Shown here: piece after piece, positions 1 to 6,229 of the stretch
How positions within the stretch are numbered: position 1 is the first letter of the stretch
Layout: the number at the start of each line of letters is the position of its first letter
Source of the DNA: an uncultured Clostridia bacterium
GTDB taxonomy: Bacteria > Bacillota > Clostridia > Christensenellales > Borkfalkiaceae
NCBI GenBank assembly: GCA_947630775.1
Contig: CANRIY010000032.1
Coordinates: forward strand, 1 to 14,041
Direction of reading: 5' to 3'
DNA length: 14,041 nt
Position numbers and translations under genes: made by a program
The notes under the pieces: model-generated
The model's database searches: none
Told to the model about the DNA's origin: nothing
What the model saw: the letters and a program-made list of their open reading frames with translations, nothing else

Positions 1-30
1 TTGTCGCCCCGCCCGCACTTCTTTTGTGCT

Positions 31-190
31 ACTAAGGGCGGCACGAGGAGCATAAGCGACGAAGTAACCATCACCTTATATTATAATGCGGTGACCCTTC
101 GACAGAGCTCAGGATGACGTTATTATACTGCGCGGTGATCCTTCGACGGGGCTACTTCGCGCCAAGGACGGCGCTCGTGCCGCGCTTAGT
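31..190. repeat. Imperfect inverted repeat (arms 31-47 and 174-190)
   Basis: ACTAAGGGCGGCACGAG at 31-47 is matched by the reverse complement of 174-190 with one mismatch in 17 positions. The arms enclose a copy of the CTCAGGATGAC core at 108-118 and a CCTTCGAC motif near 140. This looks like the edges of two oppositely oriented copies of a dispersed intergenic element. No transposase is nearby. Confidence 0.6.
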
Positions 191-305
191 GCAATAGGAT
201 GCGCGCGGGGCAGGGTGACGTATTTTTATGAAGTTAAGCAAGGGCGGCGCGTCATTCTGAGGCGCGGGGGTGGGGCGGCGTCATCCTGCCCCGCGGTGTG
301 GCGGC

Positions 306-446
306 GTCATCCTGAGCCGATGAGAAGAACGAAGTCCACGGGAGAATGTCCCGAAGGATCTCGCCGCAAAAACGTACTATTTGTCCCCGCGAGATTCTTC
401 GGGAATTGCAATGCGGACTGCGTACGGCTCACTGTCTCAGAATGAC
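306..446. repeat. Two inverted copies of a ~59-bp intergenic repeat
   Basis: The left copy (306-364) starts GTCATCCTGAG and ends CCGAAGGATCTCGC. The right copy (389-446) reads GCGAGATTCTTCGGG to CTCAGAATGAC on the plus strand, so it is the same unit inverted. Aligned by eye, the ends match well (about 11 and 14 bp with single differences) and the middles are diverged. The 24-bp spacer is 365-388. As RNA the pair could form a long imperfect hairpin. From memory it resembles REP-like dispersed repeats common in bacterial intergenic regions; this was not checked by search. Confidence 0.7.
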
Positions 447-512
447 GCGGGGGGTGGACGACGTGGTCTCTTGCTTCTCCTCGTAGGGGAAGTACCCGCG
501 AAGCGGGGGATA

Positions 513-605
513 GGGTTTTTTGAAAACCCCTCAGTCACCTGCGGTGGCAGCTCCCCTGAGAGGGGCGCCGAGGAACCCCTCAGGCGCGCAAGGGCGGCGC
601 CGAGG
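513..605. repeat. Hairpin-rich intergenic element, possible transcript end of the minus-strand gene
   Basis: Several short stems follow one another. GGGTTTT (513-519) pairs with AAAACCC (523-529). CCTGA...GGGG near 555-565 pairs with CCCCTCAGG near 576-583, with a small bulge. GGCGCCGAGG occurs twice, at 564-573 and 596-605. The segment AACCCCTCAGTCACCTGCGG (525-544) resembles a second dispersed repeat family I remember from Clostridia, unverified. It sits directly past the stop codon at 608, so it may end or stabilise that mRNA. None of the stems has a clean U-tract on the minus strand, so I do not call a definite terminator. Confidence 0.45.
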
Positions 606-607
606 GC

Positions 608-1042
608 TTACAAATATTTTTGCAATTCTTTGAGCTGGCGGTCCTGAAGTTCGATGAGGCGGCGGGTAAAATCCTTGCTCCGTCCGTCGGCCGCGCCGTA
701 TTGGTTGAGATATTTGTTGAGCGACTTGATCCCCATGTTACAGCCGTCGGTAAGAAGATCGGCGATCTCCTCATCCGTCTCTTTGACGGCCATCATGACG
801 TTGGTTTTCAGCCACGCCATGCCCTTTGCGACGGGATTGGGATCCTTTCCCTCGTCATGGTAGCTATGCAGGACGCCTTGGAGCTCGTTTTGGAGCTCGG
901 CGTACTCGCGCTGGTAATCGTCGAGCATTTCCCTGAATTCCGTATTTTTTGCATGTGCCTTAACTTCGTCGATCGCGGCGATCCCCATTTGGATGCCCGC
1001 GTCGCATTCACGCATGAGTTCTATTGTATCGTGTTCTATCAT
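608..1042 (-). CDS. Small four-helix-bundle protein, DUF2383/ferritin-like (predicted)
   Basis: A 144-residue, highly charged, predicted all-helical cytoplasmic protein with no signal peptide or membrane segment. The pattern of four amphipathic helices, with an Asn/Asp-Pro-containing linker (GKDPNPVAKG) between helices 2 and 3, resembles the PA2169/DUF2383 ferritin-like family, some members of which are linked to stress. Family assignment is by memory of the pattern, and metal binding is not established. The start is ATG at 1042-1040, preceded by GGGAG five bases upstream. A longer frame from a TTG at 1120 lacks a ribosome binding site and adds an uncharacteristic leader, so I reject it. The gene is divergent from the transport operon and no clear sigma-A promoter was found for it. 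It is probably functionally unrelated to the operon. Confidence 0.75.
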   Translation of the reverse strand: MIEHDTIELMRECDAGIQMGIAAIDEVKAHAKNTEFREMLDDYQREYAELQNELQGVLHSYHDEGKDPNPVAKGMAWLKTNVMMAVKETDEEIADLLTDGCNMGIKSLNKYLNQYGAADGRSKDFTRRLIELQDRQLKELQKYL

Positions 1043-1047
1043 AACTT

Positions 1048-1052
1048 CTCCC
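1048..1052 (-). promoter_or_regulatory. Ribosome binding site deciding the 1042 start
   Basis: On the minus strand GGGAG lies five bases before the ATG at 1042. The alternative TTG start at 1120 has no comparable site, so this fixes the shorter 144-residue protein. Confidence 0.7.
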
Positions 1053-1107
1053 GTACACAATATCTGCAATCGGGTATTTTTTATACTTTTTTTCAAGGAA
1101 TGCTTTT

Positions 1108-1121
1108 TTTGACCCGTCAAA
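1108..1121. promoter_or_regulatory. 14-bp palindrome TTTGAC-CC-GTCAAA, possible operator
   Basis: A perfect inverted repeat with 6-bp arms and a 2-bp centre, in the AT-rich divergent intergenic region about 66 bp upstream of the minus-strand start codon and 92 bp upstream of the plus-strand -35 box. The size fits a dimeric regulator, but a match of this length can arise by chance and no regulator gene is in the window. Confidence 0.3.
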
Positions 1122-1141
1122 TGGGGTAAAATGTAAAAAAT

Positions 1142-1169
1142 TGCTCGTTATTGCTTATTTGTGCTTGTT
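1142..1169. promoter_or_regulatory. Three direct repeats TGCTYRTT with exact 10-bp period
   Basis: TGCTCGTT (1142-1149), TGCTTATT (1152-1159) and TGCTTGTT (1162-1169) share the pattern TGCTYRTT and are spaced exactly one helical turn apart. The array ends 43 bp before the -35 box of the operon promoter, a plausible place for an activator or repressor site. Direct repeats of about 10-11 bp are known for DeoR-family and some AraC-family regulators of carbohydrate genes. Which regulator binds here, and which of the two divergent genes it controls, cannot be told. Confidence 0.45.
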
Positions 1170-1212
1170 TGTGTGATGATTTTGTTTTATTTTTCAACAT
1201 GGCAATCATATC

Positions 1213-1241
1213 TTGACAAATTCTCATAAAACTGGTATGAT
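1213..1241 (+). promoter_or_regulatory. Strong sigma-A type promoter of the transport/glycan operon
   Basis: The -35 box TTGACA (1213-1218) is a perfect consensus. A 17-bp spacer follows, then the -10 box TATGAT (1236-1241, one mismatch to consensus), preceded by TG one base upstream (1233-1234), making an extended -10. Transcription should start near 1248, leaving a leader of about 90 nt before the ATG at 1338. I see no clear riboswitch or attenuator in that AT-rich leader. Confidence 0.85.
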
Positions 1242-1337
1242 GAATGTGTAAAAGTAATCATTTATTGTATCAAATGAAATATTAAAAAAGCGTTTTTTGA
1301 GTGTTTTTCACAAAATCGAAGGGCGCGAAAGGAAAAA

Positions 1338-3395
1338 ATGAAGAATTTAACCAAATCCGGAAAGTTATTCCTTTGCGGAGCCGTGATAGCGGCTCTGATT
1401 TTCCTCGCTTCCGTGGTGATGTTCGCGGTCTCGATCGTCAAGGCGGATGAGGAAAGCGACCTCGGGTTCGATCTCAGCGGGTATGACGTCGTTAAGATGA
1501 CCGTGGACGATGAAAACAACCGTATTGTGGGAACGCAGCAGGGGGACATCTTCGCCTTCAGCGAGGGCGGGGAGCGCCTTTGGGACGTCGGAAAGCTCCG
1601 TGATTGTGCTGTATACGATATCGCAGTCAAAGACGATCTCGTGTATGCCGTCTATGCCGACGGCTATATTCTCTCCTTCTCCGAAGAGGACGCTTCGGCG
1701 TTCTCTTCGGCAGGGGAAGAGGAAGCGGGAAGCGGGCAACCGTTTACCGAAAAGTGTACGGCGTACCTTCTCGATTATACCATTTCGGGCAATGTGAAAA
1801 ACACCCAGCTTCTCATCGGGGAGGGGGAGTTTTATCTGCGCGCCAAATGTAACGACGGCGCAAACCGCAACTACATCTTCCGCTTTGAAACGGGCGAAGA
1901 ATTTCCCGAAGAGATCAGAAAAGGCGCGGGGAATTTCCCGATCGGCGGCATGGTCTACTTCGGGGGACAGTTTGTCTATTCCTACCGCGGAGATCTGGTC
2001 ACGGCGGGGGGGGAGATAATACGGACACTGGATGAAGACATCCTTGCGCTCTCCGCCTCCGAAACCGAAATTTCCATGATCACGGCGGGCGGCAAGCTCG
2101 TCATTTATAACGCAGAGCGCGGGGAGATCGTGTATCAGGAAGAACTTCCCGAAGCGCTCGATTCCTCTTATATCTTCTCCACGGGGGAAAATTTCCTCGC
2201 AAAAACGCAGAGCGGAAACGCCGTAAAGATCGACACGTCCGAACGCTCTCTCGAATCTTTTACGGTGGGAAGGGCTTCCGTCAACTTTATTCTGTGGAAT
2301 GACGATTGCTTTATGCTCCGCGACACCACGGATGTCGAGAACCCCTTCGTGCTTTTCTATACCGAAGAACAGGCGCGCTTAAACGCGCTTTTTTCTGTGC
2401 TCCGCTGGGTATTCCTTGCACTCGCGATCGTGATGCTCGCCCTTGCGGTCATCCTGTTCCTCTGTATCAGGGAAGAGCGCCGCTTGAAGATCAAAAAAGG
2501 GACGGTCTCCTTCTTCAAGTCGATCTGGCGGGACAAGGTGATCTATCTCTCCCTTCTCATTCCGTTCGGGCTACTTATTACATTTTATTATATCCCTACA
2601 TTTTTGGGCTTTTCGATCTCCTTCCTCGACTATGTGCCGGGGGTGAGGTCCAACTTCATGGGCTTCAAATATTTTGCCGAAGTTCTGCGCGGTTCCGATT
2701 TCTGGAATTCCGTGGGCACGATGATGCTTTTCCTTCTTGCCGACCTTGCAAAGGCGCTCATTCCGCCCTTCATCATTGCGGAGCTTCTCATTACGGTGAA
2801 ACTCAAACGTTTCTCGCTATGGGTGCGCATTTTGCTCTTCCTTCCCGGGATCCTGCCCGGCGTCGCGGCGACCCTTGTCTGGGCGCAGGGCGTGTTCGGC
2901 AATACGGAGTACGGACTCGTCAATGCCTTTATCAAAGTGTTCGCACCGTCGTTTACGGGAATGAGTTGGACCAATAATCCTTCCTATATCGTACGTATTT
3001 TGACGATCGTCTGCTTCGGGTTCCCGTGGGTGGGGGCATACCTCATCTTCTTCGGGGCGCTCGGCGGGATCAACACTTCCATTTTCGAGGCGGCGAAGCT
3101 CGACGGCTGCCCGTGGATCACGAGGGTGTTCAAGCTGGATATCCCGCTTATCCTTTCCCAGTTCAAATATGTGCTCATTACGACCTTCATTTCTTCCGTA
3201 CAGAACTACGGCACGCTGTATATCCTGTACGGCACGGGAACGGGGGATACCCTCCGGACGCCCGCGCTCATGATGTACAGCGAGATCGCTCTCGGAAACT
3301 ACAATACCGCAAGCGTGATGGGCGTGTTCCTGTTCCTCTTCCTTGCCGTCGTGACGGTGCTGAACTTCCGCTCGCAGAAAGAGCAGATCGATTGA
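1338..3395 (+). CDS. Carbohydrate ABC transporter permease (MalF type) with fused extracellular beta-propeller-like domain
   Basis: A 685-residue inner-membrane subunit of a sugar importer. Residues ~11-34 form a first membrane helix. Residues ~36-350 are a large outside domain with repeated short beta-strand patterns such as GTQQGDIFAFSEGGERLW (65-82) and VYAVYADGYILSFSEED, which resemble PQQ/WD-like propeller blades. Residues ~354-377 form a second helix, followed by a positively charged cytoplasmic linker (REERRLKIKKG). A normal-size permease core of about 285 residues starts near 400. The coupling loop EAAKLDG is at 584-590, where the ATPase should dock. The core matches the MalF/UgpA family, and the ~400-residue N-terminal addition is the odd part. 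Start: ATG preceded by AAAGGA (1328-1333). It is the first gene of the operon, 10 bp before its partner permease. Function of the outside domain is inferred only; substrate sensing, or docking of the binding protein or enzymes, is possible. Confidence 0.9.
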   Translation: MKNLTKSGKLFLCGAVIAALIFLASVVMFAVSIVKADEESDLGFDLSGYDVVKMTVDDENNRIVGTQQGDIFAFSEGGERLWDVGKLRDCAVYDIAVKDDLVYAVYADGYILSFSEEDASAFSSAGEEEAGSGQPFTEKCTAYLLDYTISGNVKNTQLLIGEGEFYLRAKCNDGANRNYIFRFETGEEFPEEIRKGAGNFPIGGMVYFGGQFVYSYRGDLVTAGGEIIRTLDEDILALSASETEISMITAGGKLVIYNAERGEIVYQEELPEALDSSYIFSTGENFLAKTQSGNAVKIDTSERSLESFTVGRASVNFILWNDDCFMLRDTTDVENPFVLFYTEEQARLNALFSVLRWVFLALAIVMLALAVILFLCIREERRLKIKKGTVSFFKSIWRDKVIYLSLLIPFGLLITFYYIPTFLGFSISFLDYVPGVRSNFMGFKYFAEVLRGSDFWNSVGTMMLFLLADLAKALIPPFIIAELLITVKLKRFSLWVRILLFLPGILPGVAATLVWAQGVFGNTEYGLVNAFIKVFAPSFTGMSWTNNPSYIVRILTIVCFGFPWVGAYLIFFGALGGINTSIFEAAKLDGCPWITRVFKLDIPLILSQFKYVLITTFISSVQNYGTLYILYGTGTGDTLRTPALMMYSEIALGNYNTASVMGVFLFLFLAVVTVLNFRSQKEQID

Positions 3396-3400
3396 GGTGG
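3394..3400 (+). promoter_or_regulatory. Ribosome binding site deciding the 3406 start
   Basis: GAGGTGG overlaps the TGA stop of the upstream permease and lies five bases before the ATG at 3406. A GTG at 3397, in the same frame, falls inside this site and lacks a good one of its own, so translation most likely begins at 3406. The overlap suggests coupled translation of the two permeases. Confidence 0.7.
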
Positions 3401-3405
3401 CAAAG

Positions 3406-4362
3406 ATGACTGAGAAAATCGTTGAGAATATCGTTGAGAATGACGGACAGACGTTTGGGCAGTTGAATGAACTGTCGGCCGTGCAGACGGCCGAAGTGCC
3501 GCCCAAGAAGAAAAAGCCCAAGATGAAGATCAAGCTCGGCGGCATCGAAGGTGTGATCGCCCAGACGGTCATCGTGCTCCTGCTCGTTCTGACGCTCTTT
3601 TTGTGCATGTTGCCCGTGTTGGTCACGATCATCATGTCCCTTAAGGTGCCGCAGGATCTCGCCGGCCCGATCTGGACGTTTCCCAAGACGGAATGGGCAT
3701 TTTCGAACTACAAAGAGGCTTTCAACGTGCTGTCCGGTCCCTTGCTCTGGACGCTCGTCATGGACATTGCCGTTTCCGTTACGGTCATGCTCCTGAGCTG
3801 TTATATCGCCTTTTTGTTCCAGTGGTATAAATTCAAGGGGAAAAAGTTACTCTTTGCGCTCTTTATCCTGCCCATGCTCGTGCCCAACGTTGTCCTGCTC
3901 TCGCCGACCTATCTCGTGGCGTACAATCTCGGGATCACGGGGAACTACTGGGGCGTCATCTTGCCCTATCTTGCGGGCAACCAGATCGCTTCGGTCTTTA
4001 TGCTCCGCGTCTTCATGGGGCAGCACCCGAAATCCCTCTACGAGGCGGCGCAGCTCGACGGGGCGAATAAGTTCAATCTCTTCGTCTATGTGTGTCTTCC
4101 GCTCTCCTTCCCGATCATGATGGTGCAGGGGATCGGCATTTTTGCGGCGATCTATAACGATTACCTGTGGCCGCAGCTCATTTTCCAGAAAGACTATTCC
4201 AAGGGAACGCTCATGCCTTACCTCAAAGATCAGGTATACAGGTTCACGCAGGGCGTGCAGTACGCAATGTATCTTGTGGCAGGGATCCCGCTCATCATCT
4301 CCACGGCGATCAGCATCAAATTCTTCGTCTCGGGTGATTTTGCGAGCGGACTGAAAATGTAA
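3406..4362 (+). CDS. Carbohydrate ABC transporter permease (MalG type)
   Basis: A 318-residue second membrane subunit of the importer. A Lys-rich cytoplasmic tail of about 48 residues (PPKKKKPK at 32-39) precedes the first membrane helix (~51-77). About five more hydrophobic segments follow, as in the six-helix MalG/UgpE family. The ATPase-coupling EAA loop is EAAQLDG at 213-219, followed by a CLPLSFP segment typical of the family. The C-terminus FVSGDFASGLKM is a variant of the usual FxxGLTAGAVK ending. The N-terminal tail is longer than usual and contains a tandem 12-bp repeat (3418-3441) encoding the repeated IVEN. The gene lies 10 bp after its MalF-like partner, with which it should form a heterodimer. 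No ATPase gene is in the window. Confidence 0.92.
   Translation: MTEKIVENIVENDGQTFGQLNELSAVQTAEVPPKKKKPKMKIKLGGIEGVIAQTVIVLLLVLTLFLCMLPVLVTIIMSLKVPQDLAGPIWTFPKTEWAFSNYKEAFNVLSGPLLWTLVMDIAVSVTVMLLSCYIAFLFQWYKFKGKKLLFALFILPMLVPNVVLLSPTYLVAYNLGITGNYWGVILPYLAGNQIASVFMLRVFMGQHPKSLYEAAQLDGANKFNLFVYVCLPLSFPIMMVQGIGIFAAIYNDYLWPQLIFQKDYSKGTLMPYLKDQVYRFTQGVQYAMYLVAGIPLIISTAISIKFFVSGDFASGLKM
3418..3441 (+). repeat. Tandem 12-bp duplication inside the second permease gene
   Basis: ATCGTTGAGAAT occurs twice back to back (3418-3429, 3430-3441). It encodes the repeated IVEN of the cytoplasmic tail and keeps the frame. It is probably slippage in a region of low constraint. Confidence 0.7.
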
Positions 4363-4392
4363 AAACCGAAAAAGATAGGAGGAAAATAATTT

Positions 4393-6219
4393 ATGAAAAA
4401 GAAATGGTTTACAGTGATCACAAGCCTGCTTCTCTGCTTGTGCTTCCTGTTTGTCGCATGCGACAGCGGCACGGGCAGTGAAAACGGCGGACAGAGCAGC
4501 GGCAACGAGGGCGTGACCCCCGGCCCCGGCGGCAGCGGGGGCGACCCCGTAGAGGCTACGATTGAAATGTATACCGCGGTGAACATCATTGAAGCTCAGG
4601 CGCTCGAAGCGGCGGGGCTGGCATATGAGGACTATCAATTCGATCTCGGCAACAACATCTCCATCGTCTGGCACAATACCGATGACCCCGACGGTTTGCA
4701 GAGAACGCTCAGAAACCTGATCAGCAATAACGACATCCATGGGCCGACGATCGCCCCCGTCACGACGGTTCCCGAATACCACGGCACCAATAAGCTCGTG
4801 GACCTTTCGGGGTACCTCGAAGAGCCCAATCCCTACAGCCCCGATTACGATACATGGAAGGATTCCCTCGAAGAGGATGCATACCGTCCCATCCGGGCGG
4901 GTTCCACCGTTACGATCCCGGGCATAAGCTATTCCGCGAATTATGCCTGTGCGTTCTATAACAAGGGAGCCATGCTCGACATCATGGGGGACGATCCCCT
5001 CGTGGACGAAACGGGCACGATCGACACTTCCAGCCCCGATTTCACGTGGGAATGGATGCTGAAAGCGCTCAATAAGGCGAGGAACGTGGGCGGAACATCG
5101 GGCAAGAAATTTACAAATCCGCTTGCGATCTCCCGCAATGAGCAGGCGTGCGGGCAGACCAATTTCAACCTCGTCACGACGCTCATCAACATGTATCTCG
5201 ACCAATACTTCCGCGATTTCACCGAGGATGTGCATTCGCAGGAAGACGATTACAGCTATATCCGCAGCATCGACTCCAAGTGGGAATATGACGGACAGGA
5301 TCCCATGGTGGACTACGAGAGCAAGTATACCTACAATCTCAATCAGATCGTAGACAAATACTTCAATCATAGCACCGAGTACGGTCCCGAATCGGCGCGG
5401 TATGCCGAAATGATGCAAAATCTCTACGACCTTCTCCAATATGGCAATCCCAACGATTCTTATCAGGATTGCTTCGATAAATTCAATCGGACAACGCTTA
5501 CTTACACCGGAAGGGGATCCTATGGGGAATCGGACATGAAGCTCTTCTACTTCGAGACCCTCGGCTACATCAGAACGTACCGCGACGCGCACAAGAGTGG
5601 GGCTACGACCTATCCCTCCTCAGAGTGGATCGATGATACTTTGGGCTGGTTCCTGATGCCCGCAATGCCTTCCGATCTCGAAGGCGTTGCCGACAACGTC
5701 CGTCCCACGGGCGGCCCTCTCGAAGGCTATGGCGCACTCGCCTCGGGTTCTACCGCGCAGGATGAGATCGCGATCGACTTCCTCCGCTGGCTCACCTCGC
5801 CCATGGGGCAGGAGCACATCTCGGCAGAGTATGTCAGCCAAGACGCGCCCCAGATGATGCGCCAGCTTGTCAAGGGCATCCGGCTCGACCCGAAGATCGA
5901 CTACACAAAGGTCGCAATGCAGGTCAAGGGCGACATCGGCTTCTCGCCCTACAATATCTTCGGCATGGGCAGCGGCATGTCCACCTGCCATGTGGAAGGC
6001 ACCTCCGACTATGTGGGAAGCAAGGTCGGCGAACTTCTCAGCAGCTACTTCATGGGAAGCGTCCGCACATGGGGACAGAACGGGAAGCAGATGCTCGAAC
6101 ACATCAAGAGCGGCTTCAAGGACTATGCGGCGCAATACAAACTCATCTACACCGATCCCGCGAACGTCTCCGCGGCGACAGGCGGCCTCAAGAATAATCC
6201 CTTCAATGTGACGGAGTAA
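4393..6219 (+). CDS. Extracellular solute-binding lipoprotein of the carbohydrate importer
   Basis: A 608-residue lipoprotein that should capture the sugar outside the cell and deliver it to the two permeases. It has a signal peptide MKKKWFTVITS... with lipobox LFVAC; Cys23 is the predicted lipidated residue. A Gly/Ser/Pro-rich tether (~24-53) follows, then the two-lobed binding fold: LVDLSGYLE (lobe one), an N-terminal region with MYTAVN-type strands, and the late motif FLRWLTSPMGQ starting at residue 463, typical of family 1 (SBP_bac_1-like) binding proteins. Those usually have about 400-450 residues, so this one carries roughly 150 extra, perhaps for a larger oligosaccharide. AGGAGG (4377-4382) lies ten bases before the ATG. 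The gene follows the permeases by 30 bp. Family is well supported; the ligand is unknown. Confidence 0.88.
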   Translation: MKKKWFTVITSLLLCLCFLFVACDSGTGSENGGQSSGNEGVTPGPGGSGGDPVEATIEMYTAVNIIEAQALEAAGLAYEDYQFDLGNNISIVWHNTDDPDGLQRTLRNLISNNDIHGPTIAPVTTVPEYHGTNKLVDLSGYLEEPNPYSPDYDTWKDSLEEDAYRPIRAGSTVTIPGISYSANYACAFYNKGAMLDIMGDDPLVDETGTIDTSSPDFTWEWMLKALNKARNVGGTSGKKFTNPLAISRNEQACGQTNFNLVTTLINMYLDQYFRDFTEDVHSQEDDYSYIRSIDSKWEYDGQDPMVDYESKYTYNLNQIVDKYFNHSTEYGPESARYAEMMQNLYDLLQYGNPNDSYQDCFDKFNRTTLTYTGRGSYGESDMKLFYFETLGYIRTYRDAHKSGATTYPSSEWIDDTLGWFLMPAMPSDLEGVADNVRPTGGPLEGYGALASGSTAQDEIAIDFLRWLTSPMGQEHISAEYVSQDAPQMMRQLVKGIRLDPKIDYTKVAMQVKGDIGFSPYNIFGMGSGMSTCHVEGTSDYVGSKVGELLSSYFMGSVRTWGQNGKQMLEHIKSGFKDYAAQYKLIYTDPANVSAATGGLKNNPFNVTE

Positions 6220-6229
6220 CGGAGTTTTC

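Larger units (their letters stand above)
1..607. other. Non-coding, repeat-rich intergenic stretch
   Basis: I see no believable gene here. The short open frames have no ribosome binding site, give low-complexity Arg/Gly-rich translations and run through repeats. The stretch holds several copies of a GTCATYCTGAG core in both orientations (108-118, 251-261, 306-316, 436-446, and a shortened copy at 280-288), usually paired with CGAAGGATC or CTTCGAC ends, and a different hairpin-rich element at about 513-605. No tRNA or rRNA sequence was recognised. It lies downstream of the minus-strand gene ending at 608, so its hairpins may form that gene's transcript end. Confidence 0.7.

Noticed and set aside
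215..647. Two short plus-strand frames (215-445, 381-647)
   Set aside because: They consist of intergenic repeat sequence, give low-complexity translations and lack ribosome binding sites.
1043..1120. 26-residue N-terminal extension of the minus-strand gene from a TTG
   Set aside because: No ribosome binding site at the TTG, a lysine-rich non-conserved leader, and a good GGGAG site before the ATG at 1042.
620..1129. 169-codon plus-strand frame opposite the ferritin-like gene
   Set aside because: The minus strand has a clear ribosome binding site and a regular helical heptad pattern; the plus frame has neither.
2817..3686. 289-codon minus-strand frame
   Set aside because: It spans the junction of two well-supported permease genes in antisense; no ribosome binding site.
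3847..5592. 581-codon open frame on the minus strand
   Set aside because: It lies opposite the MalG-type permease and the binding-protein gene, has no ribosome binding site or recognisable domain, and its His/Arg/Val/Ile-rich translation is typical of the antisense of GC-biased codons.
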